From Aureispira sp. CCB-QB1 (lineage in GTDB: Bacteria; Bacteroidota; Bacteroidia; Chitinophagales; Saprospiraceae): DNA of 64,000 nucleotides. A model generated the notes under the pieces. It was given only the letters and a program-made list of their open reading frames with translations. It was not told where the DNA came from and ran no database searches. Shown piece after piece: positions 9,733-18,341 of the stretch (its first letter is position 1; each line of letters starts with the position of its first letter). Made by a program: the position numbers and the translations under genes. The stretch is from contig NZ_JHBV01000042.1 of assembly GCF_000724545.1 (NCBI RefSeq), positions 62,001 through 126,000 on the forward strand. Direction: 5' to 3'.

Positions 9733-9964
9733 CTGTAATTATTTGATTTGGATTTAATATTTTAGAAATATTTTTTTTAGGAACATAAATTTCCTTGCCT
9801 ATGTAATTGTATCTTTGTATTCTTATAGGAGAAATAATTGTAGATTTATGATTTATGTTATCCCTTTTTATATCAAGTGTTTTTGAAAAATAAATATCAG
9901 CAGGGAGTATTGTAGTCTCCAGTTTATTTGCTTTTAATAGCCTCTCTAGTTTGATGTTTTTCAT
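9713..9964 (-). CDS. Small protein between gwsG and gwsS, cluster 1
   Basis: 83 residues, basic and without a signal peptide or membrane segment. It lies 10 bases after gwsG and overlaps gwsS by 20 bases, so it is clearly part of the operon. The C-terminal half (PIRIQRYNYIGKEIYVPKKN) is rich in Arg, Tyr and Lys. It matches no family I know. Cluster 2 has a 64-residue ORF in exactly the same slot (17112-17306) with little visible sequence similarity. It could be an accessory of the maturation complex, a second modification substrate or a recognition adaptor. Confidence 0.6.
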   Translation of the reverse strand: MKNIKLERLLKANKLETTILPADIYFSKTLDIKRDNINHKSTIISPIRIQRYNYIGKEIYVPKKNISKILNPNQIITDENTSH

Positions 9965-9974
9965 TGTAAAAGTT

Positions 9975-10949
9975 CTAATTTATTAATGCTAAAGCAATTT
10001 GTTTTTCAATTTTATAATTATTGATATTTGATAAATAACCGAATTGCCCTATTGGATTTACTTCTAAGAAGTGAAATTTTTTATCTAGCCCATAAATAAG
10101 ATCAATAGAACCTGTGTCGAGCTTTGCTTTTTTCATAAATGCAGAAACTTTTTTCCCAACATCTAGAGGGAGCTGAAAAGGAATCATCCGATTCATTCGT
10201 TCTCTATCATAACATCTATAGTCTACTTGAGTCTTTTTATTTTTTTGAGAAAAAATTGCAAAGCAATATAGTTTTTCCTTTAAATAAAAAACTCTAATCT
10301 CATATTGCTTATTTATTTTTTCTTGAAAGATTGTTAAACCAAATTTAGTTGGTAAACCTTCTATATCTGCTTTTGTAATAATAGCAGTATATTCAAAAAA
10401 ACGTTTTGCATTTCTGGTGTCTTGATACATAAAATTAAGATCCAAACTCTTTGTTATAATCTCATCATGTTCATTGCAGAATGAAAGGGCTTTTTCTTTT
10501 GAATCTGTAAAAATTGTATGGGGTATGTCTAGACCTACTTTTTTAGCAAGGTTAAGCGCTAGCATTTTGTTGTACCTGCCAACTCCATTTTGACCAATAG
10601 TATTTTTCTCAAACAAAAAATGCGTAATAGCTTCTAAATGTGAAATTGAATGTGCGGATAAAAAATACTGTAGACTTGTTTTAAAATTTTCATATTGCCC
10701 AGGATGCTTTACATAGTCTTTTATTCGTATTATTCCCCCACGACAAAACACGGCTTCAATATTTGACAAAGCAAACACTCCATAATTTTTGCTCTCAAAT
10801 AGAACCTCACCTTTATTATAGTCTATATCTTTTATATTAATCCAATCCCGCTCTTTATGAAATACAATTACTTCCTTACCTAAATAATCTAACCATCGTA
10901 TTACTCCACGGGTAGATACGTCTTGTTCATGTGTTAGTATAAGTACCAT
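9975..10949 (-). CDS. gwsG: ATP-grasp peptide ligase of graspetide cluster 1
   Basis: 324 residues with an ATP-grasp fold typical of graspetide ligases. There is a central linker GRYNKMLALNLAKKVGLDIP, an ATP-lysine strand EIITKSL, FQEKINKQYEIRVFYL (acidic and Arg contacts), and the metal/ATP site GSIDLIYGL...FHFLEVNPIGQF with Asp, Glu and Asn. Enzymes of this family use ATP to join side-chain carboxylates of Asp or Glu to Ser/Thr hydroxyls or Lys amines, making lactone or lactam macrocycles. The acidic, Ser/Thr-rich precursor at 12005-12232 fits as substrate. Its ATG overlaps the TAA of the upstream gene (TAATG), so the two are coupled. Confidence 0.88.
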   Translation of the reverse strand: MVLILTHEQDVSTRGVIRWLDYLGKEVIVFHKERDWINIKDIDYNKGEVLFESKNYGVFALSNIEAVFCRGGIIRIKDYVKHPGQYENFKTSLQYFLSAHSISHLEAITHFLFEKNTIGQNGVGRYNKMLALNLAKKVGLDIPHTIFTDSKEKALSFCNEHDEIITKSLDLNFMYQDTRNAKRFFEYTAIITKADIEGLPTKFGLTIFQEKINKQYEIRVFYLKEKLYCFAIFSQKNKKTQVDYRCYDRERMNRMIPFQLPLDVGKKVSAFMKKAKLDTGSIDLIYGLDKKFHFLEVNPIGQFGYLSNINNYKIEKQIALALIN

Positions 10950-11914
10950 TATTTATTTTTTTTCAAAAAAGAATATTTCTCAATGAATTCTTCGTTTACC
11001 CATGGAAGTAATTCATGAGTCCTTATACGAAATCTTGATCCATCAAAAAAAAGACTAATTCCTAACTCTAATCTTCGTTTGATGACTTCATCATAATCTT
11101 CCTCTGTGCATTTTTTCTTTGTATAGAGTAAACTCAGATAACATGGATTATCATTTTTATCTTCAATATATTTCCAATAGAACCGATCAAGCATATATCC
11201 GTAATAAAAGGGCATTAGGTTTCCATTTTTTACTTCTGATAACAAGATATCTAATGAAGAAATAAAACGTTTTTTATCAAAGTGAACAAGTATGATTGTT
11301 ACCAAATCACTTCCTATTAAATTAGAACCAGGAAAACCATATTCTTTGGTTATGGCTAATAATTTTTCTTGTATAATTGAATCCTCTAGATCTATACGCT
11401 CTTTGCATTCTTTGGTAAAACCACTTTTTCTACATTCTTCCCGAATAGCTTGATCTCTTTTGAGTAATTCATCAACTTGTTTTTGTATATTAAGATATAC
11501 TTGTTGGTTTGATTTTTTTGAAGGGTCATCTTCTATTGTTCTTAATTCTTTAATAAAGGCTTTCATATCATTAGAAGAGTTAAAAATTGATTTAAAGTCT
11601 TTTTGCTCTTTCTCCTTTTCTAAATACCAAGAGCAAAAAGAAACATTTGCTTCAGAGCTCTTTTTTAACCAACAAAGAGCTTTCTTTTTTTTGTTTAAAA
11701 AAACGTAAGCCTTTGCTAATAAGTAGGCATCTTTCCACATTGGTTCCTCTAAGCAAAAAGCTTTTTTATACAGGATTTTAGCATTTTTATACTCTTTTTT
11801 GTACATCCAATATTCTGCTTCATTGACTAAATTGTGGTAAGAAATATAATCTTGTGCAAAAAGATTATTCAATAAAATCAGTAAAATAGATAGTATCCAA
11901 TATGTTTTTTTCAT
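10949..11914 (-). CDS. Secreted helical-repeat protein of graspetide cluster 1
   Basis: 321 residues. A signal peptide (WILSILLILLNNLFAQ) is followed by two TPR-like helix pairs at about 30-95 (AEYWMYKKEYKNAKILYKKAF, AYVFLNKKKKALCWLKKS). The rest is helical and charged, with no family I can name (residues 130-320). It is the first gene of the cluster 1 maturation operon, 90 bases after the precursor stop and just past its terminator, and it overlaps gwsG by one base. Cluster 2 has no counterpart. Being periplasmic or secreted, it is more likely to act after export (folding, immunity or binding of the mature peptide) than in cytoplasmic maturation. Confidence 0.75.
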   Translation of the reverse strand: MKKTYWILSILLILLNNLFAQDYISYHNLVNEAEYWMYKKEYKNAKILYKKAFCLEEPMWKDAYLLAKAYVFLNKKKKALCWLKKSSEANVSFCSWYLEKEKEQKDFKSIFNSSNDMKAFIKELRTIEDDPSKKSNQQVYLNIQKQVDELLKRDQAIREECRKSGFTKECKERIDLEDSIIQEKLLAITKEYGFPGSNLIGSDLVTIILVHFDKKRFISSLDILLSEVKNGNLMPFYYGYMLDRFYWKYIEDKNDNPCYLSLLYTKKKCTEEDYDEVIKRRLELGISLFFDGSRFRIRTHELLPWVNEEFIEKYSFLKKNK

Positions 11915-11950
11915 TACTTATTCTTGATTTAATGGTCATGACATTTTTTT

Positions 11951-11986
11951 AGAAAAACACCTAGATTGCAAAATGCAATCTAGGTG
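11951..11986 (-). terminator. Terminator after the cluster 1 precursor
   Basis: A perfect 13-bp stem CACCTAGATTGCA/TGCAATCTAGGTG (11958-11970 and 11974-11986) with a 3-base loop is followed on the minus strand by GTTTTTC. It lies 18 bases after the precursor stop. Partial read-through would make the precursor message more abundant than that of the enzymes downstream. Confidence 0.85.
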
Positions 11987-12004
11987 GGTAGATAAATTCC
12001 CTGT

Positions 12005-12232
12005 TTAATTTCCAGGCTCTAGACCTGTTGGCGTAGAATCTGCACAATCAAACTCTTGATCTCTAAATCTCCCTCCATCATCTTCTACAGTAACAGCAAT
12101 AGAGTCAGAACAAGTATTACTGCCTTCTTCATAAGTACAGACATCTTCAATTTGTTTCCCTCCCATTATGTTTTTAAGGTTGTTGACTTTGAATGCTTCA
12201 AATTGACCGAATTTACTTTCTTGAATTTTCAT
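12005..12232 (-). CDS. Graspetide precursor peptide, cluster 1 (double-glycine leader)
   Basis: 75 residues. The leader (1-25) ends in NIMGG, a double-glycine site for a C39 peptidase, with the FxxxKVNNLKNIMGG pattern usual in Bacteroidota natural-product precursors. The predicted core (26-75) is acidic and rich in Thr/Ser, with Cys32, Cys41 and Cys63, and ends GLEPGN. Many Asp/Glu plus Ser/Thr are what an ATP-grasp ligase needs to form ester or amide links. The three Cys are unusual for this class and could form a disulfide or be modified separately. Its own promoter and terminator lie on either side. The matching enzymes are encoded directly downstream on the same strand. Confidence 0.85.
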   Translation of the reverse strand: MKIQESKFGQFEAFKVNNLKNIMGGKQIEDVCTYEEGSNTCSDSIAVTVEDDGGRFRDQEFDCADSTPTGLEPGN

Positions 12233-12571
12233 AATTAAAATAAAATTTAAAAAAATTTGAGTTATCCCACTTTCCGTAAGTGAGTTGAACGCCTGTGGGG
12301 TTTAATTTTGTATGATCAGGACAAAATGGGGTACAGGTATCCCTTATCTATAACTGACAGTAATAGGCAGAGTAATAGATTAAAAACTATTCTGGGCATT
12401 GCTTACAGAATGCCTTTTAACTATGCGGGTAAAATCTATTTGTAATTGTAGAGTAGCATTTAGGAATAAAAAGGATTTAGTTGATTAAATTGGATTTAGT
12501 TTTAATTTTGCAGACTAAGGGGATGTACAAAATGTAGATCATGAATTAGGAAAAATAGTAGGGGGCTGCTT

Positions 12572-12603
12572 CAAATGTAGAATATAAAATTTATAAATGC
12601 AAA
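12572..12603 (-). promoter_or_regulatory. Promoter of the cluster 1 precursor
   Basis: Read on the minus strand this is TTTG (12603-12600), 20 bases, then TACATTTG (12579-12572), an exact match to the Bacteroidota sigma consensus TTTG-N19/20-TAnnTTTG. Transcription would start near 12565, which leaves an unusually long leader of about 330 bases before the precursor ATG. Weak hairpins lie in that leader (for example GGCATT/AATGCC at 12395-12414). I see no gene in 12233-12888. Confidence 0.65.
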
Positions 12604-12724
12604 TAGTTTTACATTGTTTTAACTTGTTTTACATTGTGTTACGTTTGGATACATTTTGTTTTAAAATTTATTTTGAGAGCATTAAATAATGCAAAAAGTT
12701 ATAAAAGGAAAAATGCATTTGGTC

Positions 12725-12787
12725 TAACGAAGGGAACAGTAGAGCAAACGAAAGTAACATTCGAGTTAACGAAGAAAAAGGAGTAAA
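12725..12787. repeat. Three 21-bp-spaced AACGAA repeats
   Basis: AACGAA occurs at 12726, 12747 and 12768, exactly 21 bases apart (two DNA helix turns). The first two units share the wider form AACGAARgnAACA. They lie about 120 bases upstream of the -33 element of the cluster 1 precursor promoter and 100 bases past the end of the cluster 2 adaptor gene. A regulator binding one face of the helix is the simplest reading; this is inference. Confidence 0.45.
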
Positions 12788-12888
12788 AAAGTACAGAAAG
12801 GTGTTTTTTAAAGAATAGAAAAAGTCTTTGGTAGAAGAAAAAATTAAAGTTTTAGAAGAAAAAATATTAACAATTTTTAACACTAAAT

Positions 12889-14154
12889 CTAATTTTTTAA
12901 CACGTCCAACAAGCCAGAAAAGATACGCTCCAAAAGTGTGAATTCCTTGGTTTGTATGGCAATATGAGCATTCATTTTTTGTTGTTTAGGGATGGAGACC
13001 CCATAGTTGGTAACCCAACTTTGCGGAAGTTTTAGCAAGACTTCATACTGATTATCGGTTGGGATAGGGGCAATTTCAATGACCTCTGCTGTTAATATCC
13101 CATATTCAGCAGAGGGGTAATTATTAAAAGAAATAGTAGCCTTTTGACCAACAGCAACTTTACCAATGCCATTGGCATCCATTAGTGCTTTTAAAAATGC
13201 TTGTTTTTGTGCTGTATTGGGCAAGATTGTTAGCACAGGAATGTCGGGAGATATTTGATTTCCTTTTTGAAGTTTGTGCTTCATCGAGACAATTCCAAAG
13301 GAAGGAGCATAAAGAATGTATTTTTTCTTCCAGTGCTCTACCGCAGTTTTAAGTACTTCCTTTTTTTGTTGAAAATCAACTTCTAAGCGAAAGAAAAAGT
13401 CGTGTTGTTGTTTTTTATATTCAGGGATTTGAATTTCTAATTGTTGTATTTTTATTTTATTGGTAATAATAGAAGATTCCATTTGGTGGAATGTACGCTC
13501 ATTTTGTAGATAAGTATTCTCTTTTTGTTCAAATTCTTGAAGACTAATGACACCATCTTGCAAGAGTTTCTTAGACCGATCCAAATCTTTTTTTATATTC
13601 TTTAATTCTTGTGCAAACACTTCCTTTTGTGCGACCAAAGAATTGTTCAATATGTTGTTTTGTTCGATTTCTTTTTGAAGCGTAGAGATGCGTTGATTGG
13701 TAATATCGTTTTGGCGAGCATCCTCTAATTGTTTAAATAATAAAGCAGCTTCATGGTAAGTAGAGCTCAAATCCCCCAACTCTTTTGACATAAACGTGGT
13801 ATCAAAAATAGATCTATTGGTTTGTAGAAGTGTATCTAAATGCAAAACAGCTAGCCAGTCAGCAGTTGATTCAAGAACAAGGATAGGAGTATTGTGTCGA
13901 ATGGTATCCTTATTTTGAACCAATAAAGTGTGTATTCTACCATTAGTTTGTGTGAATATCTCAATAGGAGGATGATCAATATAAGTAGTAGCTTCTGATT
14001 TTAAGACATCAGGATATTTTATCATGGCAGCAATACCAAAAATAACACAAAAGAAGAGTGCAACCACTGTAATACCCCAATGAGTTAACCAGGAGGGAGG
14101 GTTTCCCATCGCTTGCTCTATTAATGTAAATTCAGTGGATTTTTGATCTGACAT
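12889..14154 (-). CDS. HlyD-family adaptor of graspetide cluster 2
   Basis: 421 residues with the same layout as the cluster 1 adaptor: one membrane helix at about 26-47 (ITVVALFFCVIFGIAAMI), two lipoyl halves around a coiled coil at about 140-260, and a C-terminal beta-barrel. It starts 2 bases after the stop of the C39 exporter and ends the cluster 2 operon. The last 125 codons (12889-13265) are nearly identical to 5188-5564, whereas the N-terminal part is a clearly diverged paralogue. No TolC is encoded in this operon; the nearest is at 3753-5177. Confidence 0.9.
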   Translation of the reverse strand: MSDQKSTEFTLIEQAMGNPPSWLTHWGITVVALFFCVIFGIAAMIKYPDVLKSEATTYIDHPPIEIFTQTNGRIHTLLVQNKDTIRHNTPILVLESTADWLAVLHLDTLLQTNRSIFDTTFMSKELGDLSSTYHEAALLFKQLEDARQNDITNQRISTLQKEIEQNNILNNSLVAQKEVFAQELKNIKKDLDRSKKLLQDGVISLQEFEQKENTYLQNERTFHQMESSIITNKIKIQQLEIQIPEYKKQQHDFFFRLEVDFQQKKEVLKTAVEHWKKKYILYAPSFGIVSMKHKLQKGNQISPDIPVLTILPNTAQKQAFLKALMDANGIGKVAVGQKATISFNNYPSAEYGILTAEVIEIAPIPTDNQYEVLLKLPQSWVTNYGVSIPKQQKMNAHIAIQTKEFTLLERIFSGLLDVLKN

Positions 14155-14156
14155 GT

Positions 14157-16367
14157 TTATTCTATATTTACTCCAACTTGTTCGACATCAAGTTGGTTTT
14201 GAACCAATCTATAATATTTTCCTTTTTGGTTTAAGAGGGTTTGATGGGTTCCCTGCTCAACAATTTTTCCTCCATCCAAGACGACGATTTGGTCTGCATT
14301 CATGACGGTACTTAGTCGATGCGCTACAACAACAACGGTTTTGGAGGTTAAAAACTGGTTTAAATTTTCTACAATTTGACGTTCATTGGAAGTATCCAAA
14401 GCGTTGGTTGCTTCGTCTAAAAACAATACATCAGGATTTTTATAGACCGCCCTAGCAATAAGAATACGCTGTTTTTGCCCCTGTGATATGCCACTCCCTT
14501 TAGAGCCAATCATTGTATTGTATCCTAACGGAAGCGTAGCAATCAAGTCGCTAATATTGGCAATTTCAATCGCTTGATGTAATTTTTTATAATCAATAGA
14601 GGTATCGCTTTCGGCAATATTTTGAGCAATGGTATCTGAAAAAATATACCCATCTTGCATTACAGTGCCACAAAGGCTTCGCCAATAGCGTTTGTCAATA
14701 GAGGATAAGGGTGTTTTTGCAACTGATATTTTTCCGTTGATAGGTTCGTAAAATCCTAGTAATAATTTTAGCAAAGTAGTTTTGCCGCTACCACTAGCAC
14801 CAACAATAGCCGTTGTTTTGCCAGCAGGAATGGTTAAATTGATATTGTTTAGAACAGGTTTGGAGATAGGTGTATAGCCAAAAGATAAATTCTCTAATAC
14901 TAAATCAGCCGATGGAGGAAGCTGTTTAATTAAGGACATGTTGGAAACATTTTCTTCCTTTTCAGAAGTAATTTCCCCCATTCGTTCTAAGCTGATTTTA
15001 GCATCTTGAGCAGTATAGACAAAACTTATAAATTGCTGAAAAGGAGCATTCAGTTGCCCTACAATATATTGAACGGCAACCATCATACCCAAGGTCATTT
15101 CTCCGTTAATGACAGCACTTGCTGCAACAAAAGAAATTAGTATATCCTTGAGTCTTGAAAAAAGTAAAACGCCAAATTCTTGATATTGCCTTAGGGCTAA
15201 GGACTTGGTTTGGACATTAAATAATTTGGCTTGCACTTCTATCCATTTCCAACGTCGTTTTCGCTCACTTCCTTGCAACTTAATTTCTTGAACGCCATTG
15301 ATAATTTCATACAAGGTTTCTTGATTGTTAGAAAACTGCTGAAAAGCCATGTAATCTAATTCTTTGCGCCATTTTAAAAAGCCCCAAATCCAAAGCAGGT
15401 AGAGGATAGAAAAAAAGAAGAAAATAGCAAAAATAACTTTATTATAGACAAATAAAACACCCGAAAAAACAGCAACTGTTACTATAGAAAATAACATGTT
15501 TAGAAGTGAATTGGTCAAAAAGGTTTCTACTCGATGATTGTCGCTGATTCGTTGGTACAAATCACCAATGTTTTTGCTGTCAAAGAAACCTAAAGGCAAT
15601 GCCATCATTTTAGTCAGAAAATCGGCAATTAAATTGACATTTACTCGACGTCCTATATTGAGAGCAATCCAAGATTGGATGAACTGAACAAATACCTGAC
15701 TAACCGATAAAACAAGTTGTGCGATTAAAATCAACCATACAAAACTTATGTTTTGATTGTTAACTCCTACATCTATTAGAGACTGTGTTAAAAAAGGTAG
15801 GGTAAGTTGGAAGATTAATCCAATGGTCATGCCCAATACAAACTGAAAAATCAATCGCTTGTATGGTTTGAGATAACTAAAAAGATACCGCCATTTAGAT
15901 CGGTCTTCTTCTAAATCGTCTTCTTGATAAAAACTAGGAGTTGTTTCGAGCCCCAATACTACCCCTTTTTTTTCGGCAACCAACCAAGAATTTTCAAAGA
16001 CAGAGCGTTTTAATTTTAGCTTTCCTTCTGCTGGATCAGCTATCCAAACATGTGTTTTTGTGATTTTATAAACAACCACAAAATGTCTTTGCCCCCAGTA
16101 AGCAATACAAGGTAAAGGCATTTGTAAGAGCCCAGGAACCGTCCCCTCTTGGTCGTAAGTGAGCTTTAACGCAATGGTACGATAACCAATGCTTTCGGCA
16201 GCTTCCGATATGCCTAGTAGAGATACTCCTTCTCTTGTGATATAACACTTTTCTCTCAAATATTGTAATGGAAACGTTTTTCCATGCCATTGAGTAATCA
16301 TCTTGAGACAGGTCGGGCCGCAGTCCATCGCATCAAGTTGTCTGTAAAATGGAAATTTTAAAGCCAT
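14157..16367 (-). CDS. C39-peptidase-containing ABC exporter of cluster 2
   Basis: 736 residues from the ATG at 16367. An upstream TTG at 16376 in the same frame would add three residues and overlap the preceding gene. The C39 domain has DAMDCGPTC, QRHFVVV and IADPAEG, so the Cys-His-Asp set is complete. Membrane helices lie at about 160-440. The ATPase domain has GASGSGKTTLL, ISQGQKQR and VLFLDEATNALD. It should trim the leader of the cluster 2 precursor (18798-19004) at Gly-Gly and export the core. The 438-base patch 14394-14831 differs by one base from the cluster 1 exporter, while the flanking sequence is much less similar. Confidence 0.95.
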   Translation of the reverse strand: MALKFPFYRQLDAMDCGPTCLKMITQWHGKTFPLQYLREKCYITREGVSLLGISEAAESIGYRTIALKLTYDQEGTVPGLLQMPLPCIAYWGQRHFVVVYKITKTHVWIADPAEGKLKLKRSVFENSWLVAEKKGVVLGLETTPSFYQEDDLEEDRSKWRYLFSYLKPYKRLIFQFVLGMTIGLIFQLTLPFLTQSLIDVGVNNQNISFVWLILIAQLVLSVSQVFVQFIQSWIALNIGRRVNVNLIADFLTKMMALPLGFFDSKNIGDLYQRISDNHRVETFLTNSLLNMLFSIVTVAVFSGVLFVYNKVIFAIFFFFSILYLLWIWGFLKWRKELDYMAFQQFSNNQETLYEIINGVQEIKLQGSERKRRWKWIEVQAKLFNVQTKSLALRQYQEFGVLLFSRLKDILISFVAASAVINGEMTLGMMVAVQYIVGQLNAPFQQFISFVYTAQDAKISLERMGEITSEKEENVSNMSLIKQLPPSADLVLENLSFGYTPISKPVLNNINLTIPAGKTTAIVGASGSGKTTLLKLLLGFYEPINGKISVAKTPLSSIDKRYWRSLCGTVMQDGYIFSDTIAQNIAESDTSIDYKKLHQAIEIANISDLIATLPLGYNTMIGSKGSGISQGQKQRILIARAVYKNPDVLFLDEATNALDTSNERQIVENLNQFLTSKTVVVVAHRLSTVMNADQIVVLDGGKIVEQGTHQTLLNQKGKYYRLVQNQLDVEQVGVNIE

Positions 16368-16372
16368 ACTAA

Positions 16373-17107
16373 TCAATGGTCTAATTCATACAAGCAAGTG
16401 GTATCGTAATGATATTTTCCATCCCTTTGCTGTACTTCTCGTAAATCAAAACAAGTTAATCTAAATGCACAATCTTTGCATCCCTCAATATTAGATTTGG
16501 GAATGTTGAATTGATCGTGATCAATGAATTGCACCTTGTCCTTGTCTAAGAGAAGCGTATCTCTAGAGTAGTGGTACAAATTATTTTTCTGAGAAATAAA
16601 AATAGCGTTAGGACTACCATACAACATTGGTTGGTAGGGGGTATTGTTTGCATTGGAAGACTCTCTATTAAACACTCTATATCTTGCAAAGTACTTATAA
16701 AATTTTTCTAGGGGATAAGCATCCGAAATAAAAATGACAATGCCAAATTGAAAGATATTGTTATTAATCCATGTGACTAGTGTTTGTAGGGAATCTAGGG
16801 CTATTGGATTTTTTTCAGGGCAAAAAATACGCACATTGAAATAAGCTATATCATCGTTGAAATACTGGCTCAGAAAATTAAAATTTTGGCTTTGGGGCAG
16901 TTGTTGAAGCTTGATGTCAAGAATTTCTTTTTGATAGATATCTAGTTGAGGAGGGATATAACGCGCTAAACTAGCCGTTAAATCAGTGTTATCAGCCAAC
17001 TGCTTGAGTTGTGTATTGGCAAGGGTTCTAATCTCTCTAGTTTCTAAATTAATTAAGGCACTTTTAGATTTACCTTTAACGATATAAATGGAATCTTCTG
17101 TTTTCAT
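16373..17107 (-). CDS. gwsS: Grasp-with-spasm SPASM-domain maturase, cluster 2 (short form)
   Basis: 244 residues from the ATG at 17107 (MKTEDSIYIVKG), which sits 4 bases after the previous stop. A longer frame from 17137 would overlap that gene. It is 100 residues shorter than the cluster 1 enzyme. The C-terminus has a reduced SPASM Cys set: CKDCAFRLTC and a final Cys in DTTCLYEL, without the upstream CLNRKI...C pair seen in cluster 1. No CxxxCxxC motif is present. It is assigned mainly by position between the small ORF and the exporter, plus the CxxCxFRxxC motif. It probably acts with the ATP-grasp ligase; its catalytic role is uncertain. Confidence 0.7.
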   Translation of the reverse strand: MKTEDSIYIVKGKSKSALINLETREIRTLANTQLKQLADNTDLTASLARYIPPQLDIYQKEILDIKLQQLPQSQNFNFLSQYFNDDIAYFNVRIFCPEKNPIALDSLQTLVTWINNNIFQFGIVIFISDAYPLEKFYKYFARYRVFNRESSNANNTPYQPMLYGSPNAIFISQKNNLYHYSRDTLLLDKDKVQFIDHDQFNIPKSNIEGCKDCAFRLTCFDLREVQQRDGKYHYDTTCLYELDH

Positions 17108-17111
17108 ATTC

Positions 17112-17306
17112 TTAAGGCAGTAAAGCACGTTCAGCATATTTAATGCATAAAGCTCTGTTGCTAAATTTAGGTGAATAAAATGCTCTTTTGGGTCTCAATT
17201 CGTGGTTGTTTTGAGAATCTTCAAAGTTAATTGCTTTAAACATCAAAGGCAGCTTTCCTTCATTTACTAGATTGGTGTATTTTTCTAAAATTTTTTCTTG
17301 TTTCAT
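17112..17306 (-). CDS. Small protein between gwsG and gwsS, cluster 2
   Basis: 64 residues, no signal or membrane segment. It starts 6 bases after gwsG and stops 4 bases before gwsS, so it is tightly packed in the operon. The sequence has a helical N-terminus (QEKILEKYTNLVNEGKLPLMF) and an Arg/Lys/Ala-rich end (RPKRAFYSPKFSNRALCIKYAERALLP). It holds the same place as the 83-residue ORF of cluster 1. Both contain a short basic stretch with a Pro (RPKRAFYSPKF here, ISPIRIQRYNYIGK there), but clear homology cannot be shown by eye. Function unknown. Confidence 0.6.
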   Translation of the reverse strand: MKQEKILEKYTNLVNEGKLPLMFKAINFEDSQNNHELRPKRAFYSPKFSNRALCIKYAERALLP

Positions 17307-17312
17307 AATTGA

Positions 17313-18341
17313 TTATTGTAAGATGGGAGCTTCCTTTTTTTGTTTGGACTTGGTGAGTAATAATTGAAAAATGCGCTCGTGTATAGGTATGCTCAGGAAC
17401 GAACCGTAGTATTCAACAACTCCATCTTGGTTGATTTCTAAAAAAACATAATTGCCATCAGAACGTTTGATAATATCCATGGTACATAAGTCTAATTTGA
17501 AATAGCGGCACAACTTGATTACCTTATTTTTTACATTCTGATTTAGGTGATATTCTTCGTTGGTGATTTGTTGGTTTCTATAAGCCAACTTAATGTCTGT
17601 GGTAGGGATATCTCCTCCTTTGTAATATTGTTTTACACAATGTAATTCTTCCCCTACCAAAATACACTTAAGTTCATATTTTGATGGAATACGTTCTTGT
17701 ATGAAGGAAGGAAAAATTAAATCTGAGGAGACGTCATTGGTGTCGTTTAAATCAATAGAAGTTGTCTTGATGCTCATAATCTCTTCTTCCTCTGGAAGGT
17801 ATCCTAAACCACCTATTGGTTTGGTAATGGTTGCATCGTGCTGGGAAATAAATTGATTGATGTCTTGTATAGAATTAGACAATAACATGGAGGGACATGT
17901 TAATCCAAATGCGTTTGCTTTGATTGTTTGAAAGGGCTTGTTTTTGCAGGCAGGGTCATAATCGTTAACAATGGGAATTTCTATATTTCGAGCAAAGTTT
18001 AGAATTAAATCCCTTAAGTCATAGACTTCTTTAATCAATTGTTGTAAAGTATAATTGGGAACAATGCCTTTGTAACTGTTGAACAATCTACCTGTTGAAA
18101 GAAAATTGTTGCTAATACGTCGTTTCCAGATCAAAGAAAATTCGCTTAGGTGATGAACTTGTTGGTTGACCTTAAATAAAAGATCGTTTTCTCCAATAGT
18201 TACTTGTATATCATTAATCCCATTGGGTAACAAATCTTCGAGATTGATTCGAACAACTTCAATGCCATGTTGAATACAATACAATTGTGTTTTTTCAATG
18301 AGTGTTTCCGAAAAATGAGTACTTAAAAATAAAAATTTCAA
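17313..18341 (-). CDS. gwsG: ATP-grasp peptide ligase of graspetide cluster 2
   Basis: 342 residues, ATP-grasp fold of the graspetide ligase type. It has a nucleotide-binding strand ATITKPIGG, FIQERIPSKYELKCILV, and the metal/ATP site LDLCTMDIIKRSDGNYVFLEINQDG. Where the cluster 1 enzyme has YEIRVFY, this one has YELKCIL, replacing a conserved Arg by Lys. It should form ester or amide crosslinks between Asp carboxylates and Ser or other side chains of the repeat precursor at 18798-19004. It is first in a five-gene operon and is preceded by its own promoter rather than being fused to the precursor message. Confidence 0.85.
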   Translation of the reverse strand: MKFLFLSTHFSETLIEKTQLYCIQHGIEVVRINLEDLLPNGINDIQVTIGENDLLFKVNQQVHHLSEFSLIWKRRISNNFLSTGRLFNSYKGIVPNYTLQQLIKEVYDLRDLILNFARNIEIPIVNDYDPACKNKPFQTIKANAFGLTCPSMLLSNSIQDINQFISQHDATITKPIGGLGYLPEEEEIMSIKTTSIDLNDTNDVSSDLIFPSFIQERIPSKYELKCILVGEELHCVKQYYKGGDIPTTDIKLAYRNQQITNEEYHLNQNVKNKVIKLCRYFKLDLCTMDIIKRSDGNYVFLEINQDGVVEYYGSFLSIPIHERIFQLLLTKSKQKKEAPILQ

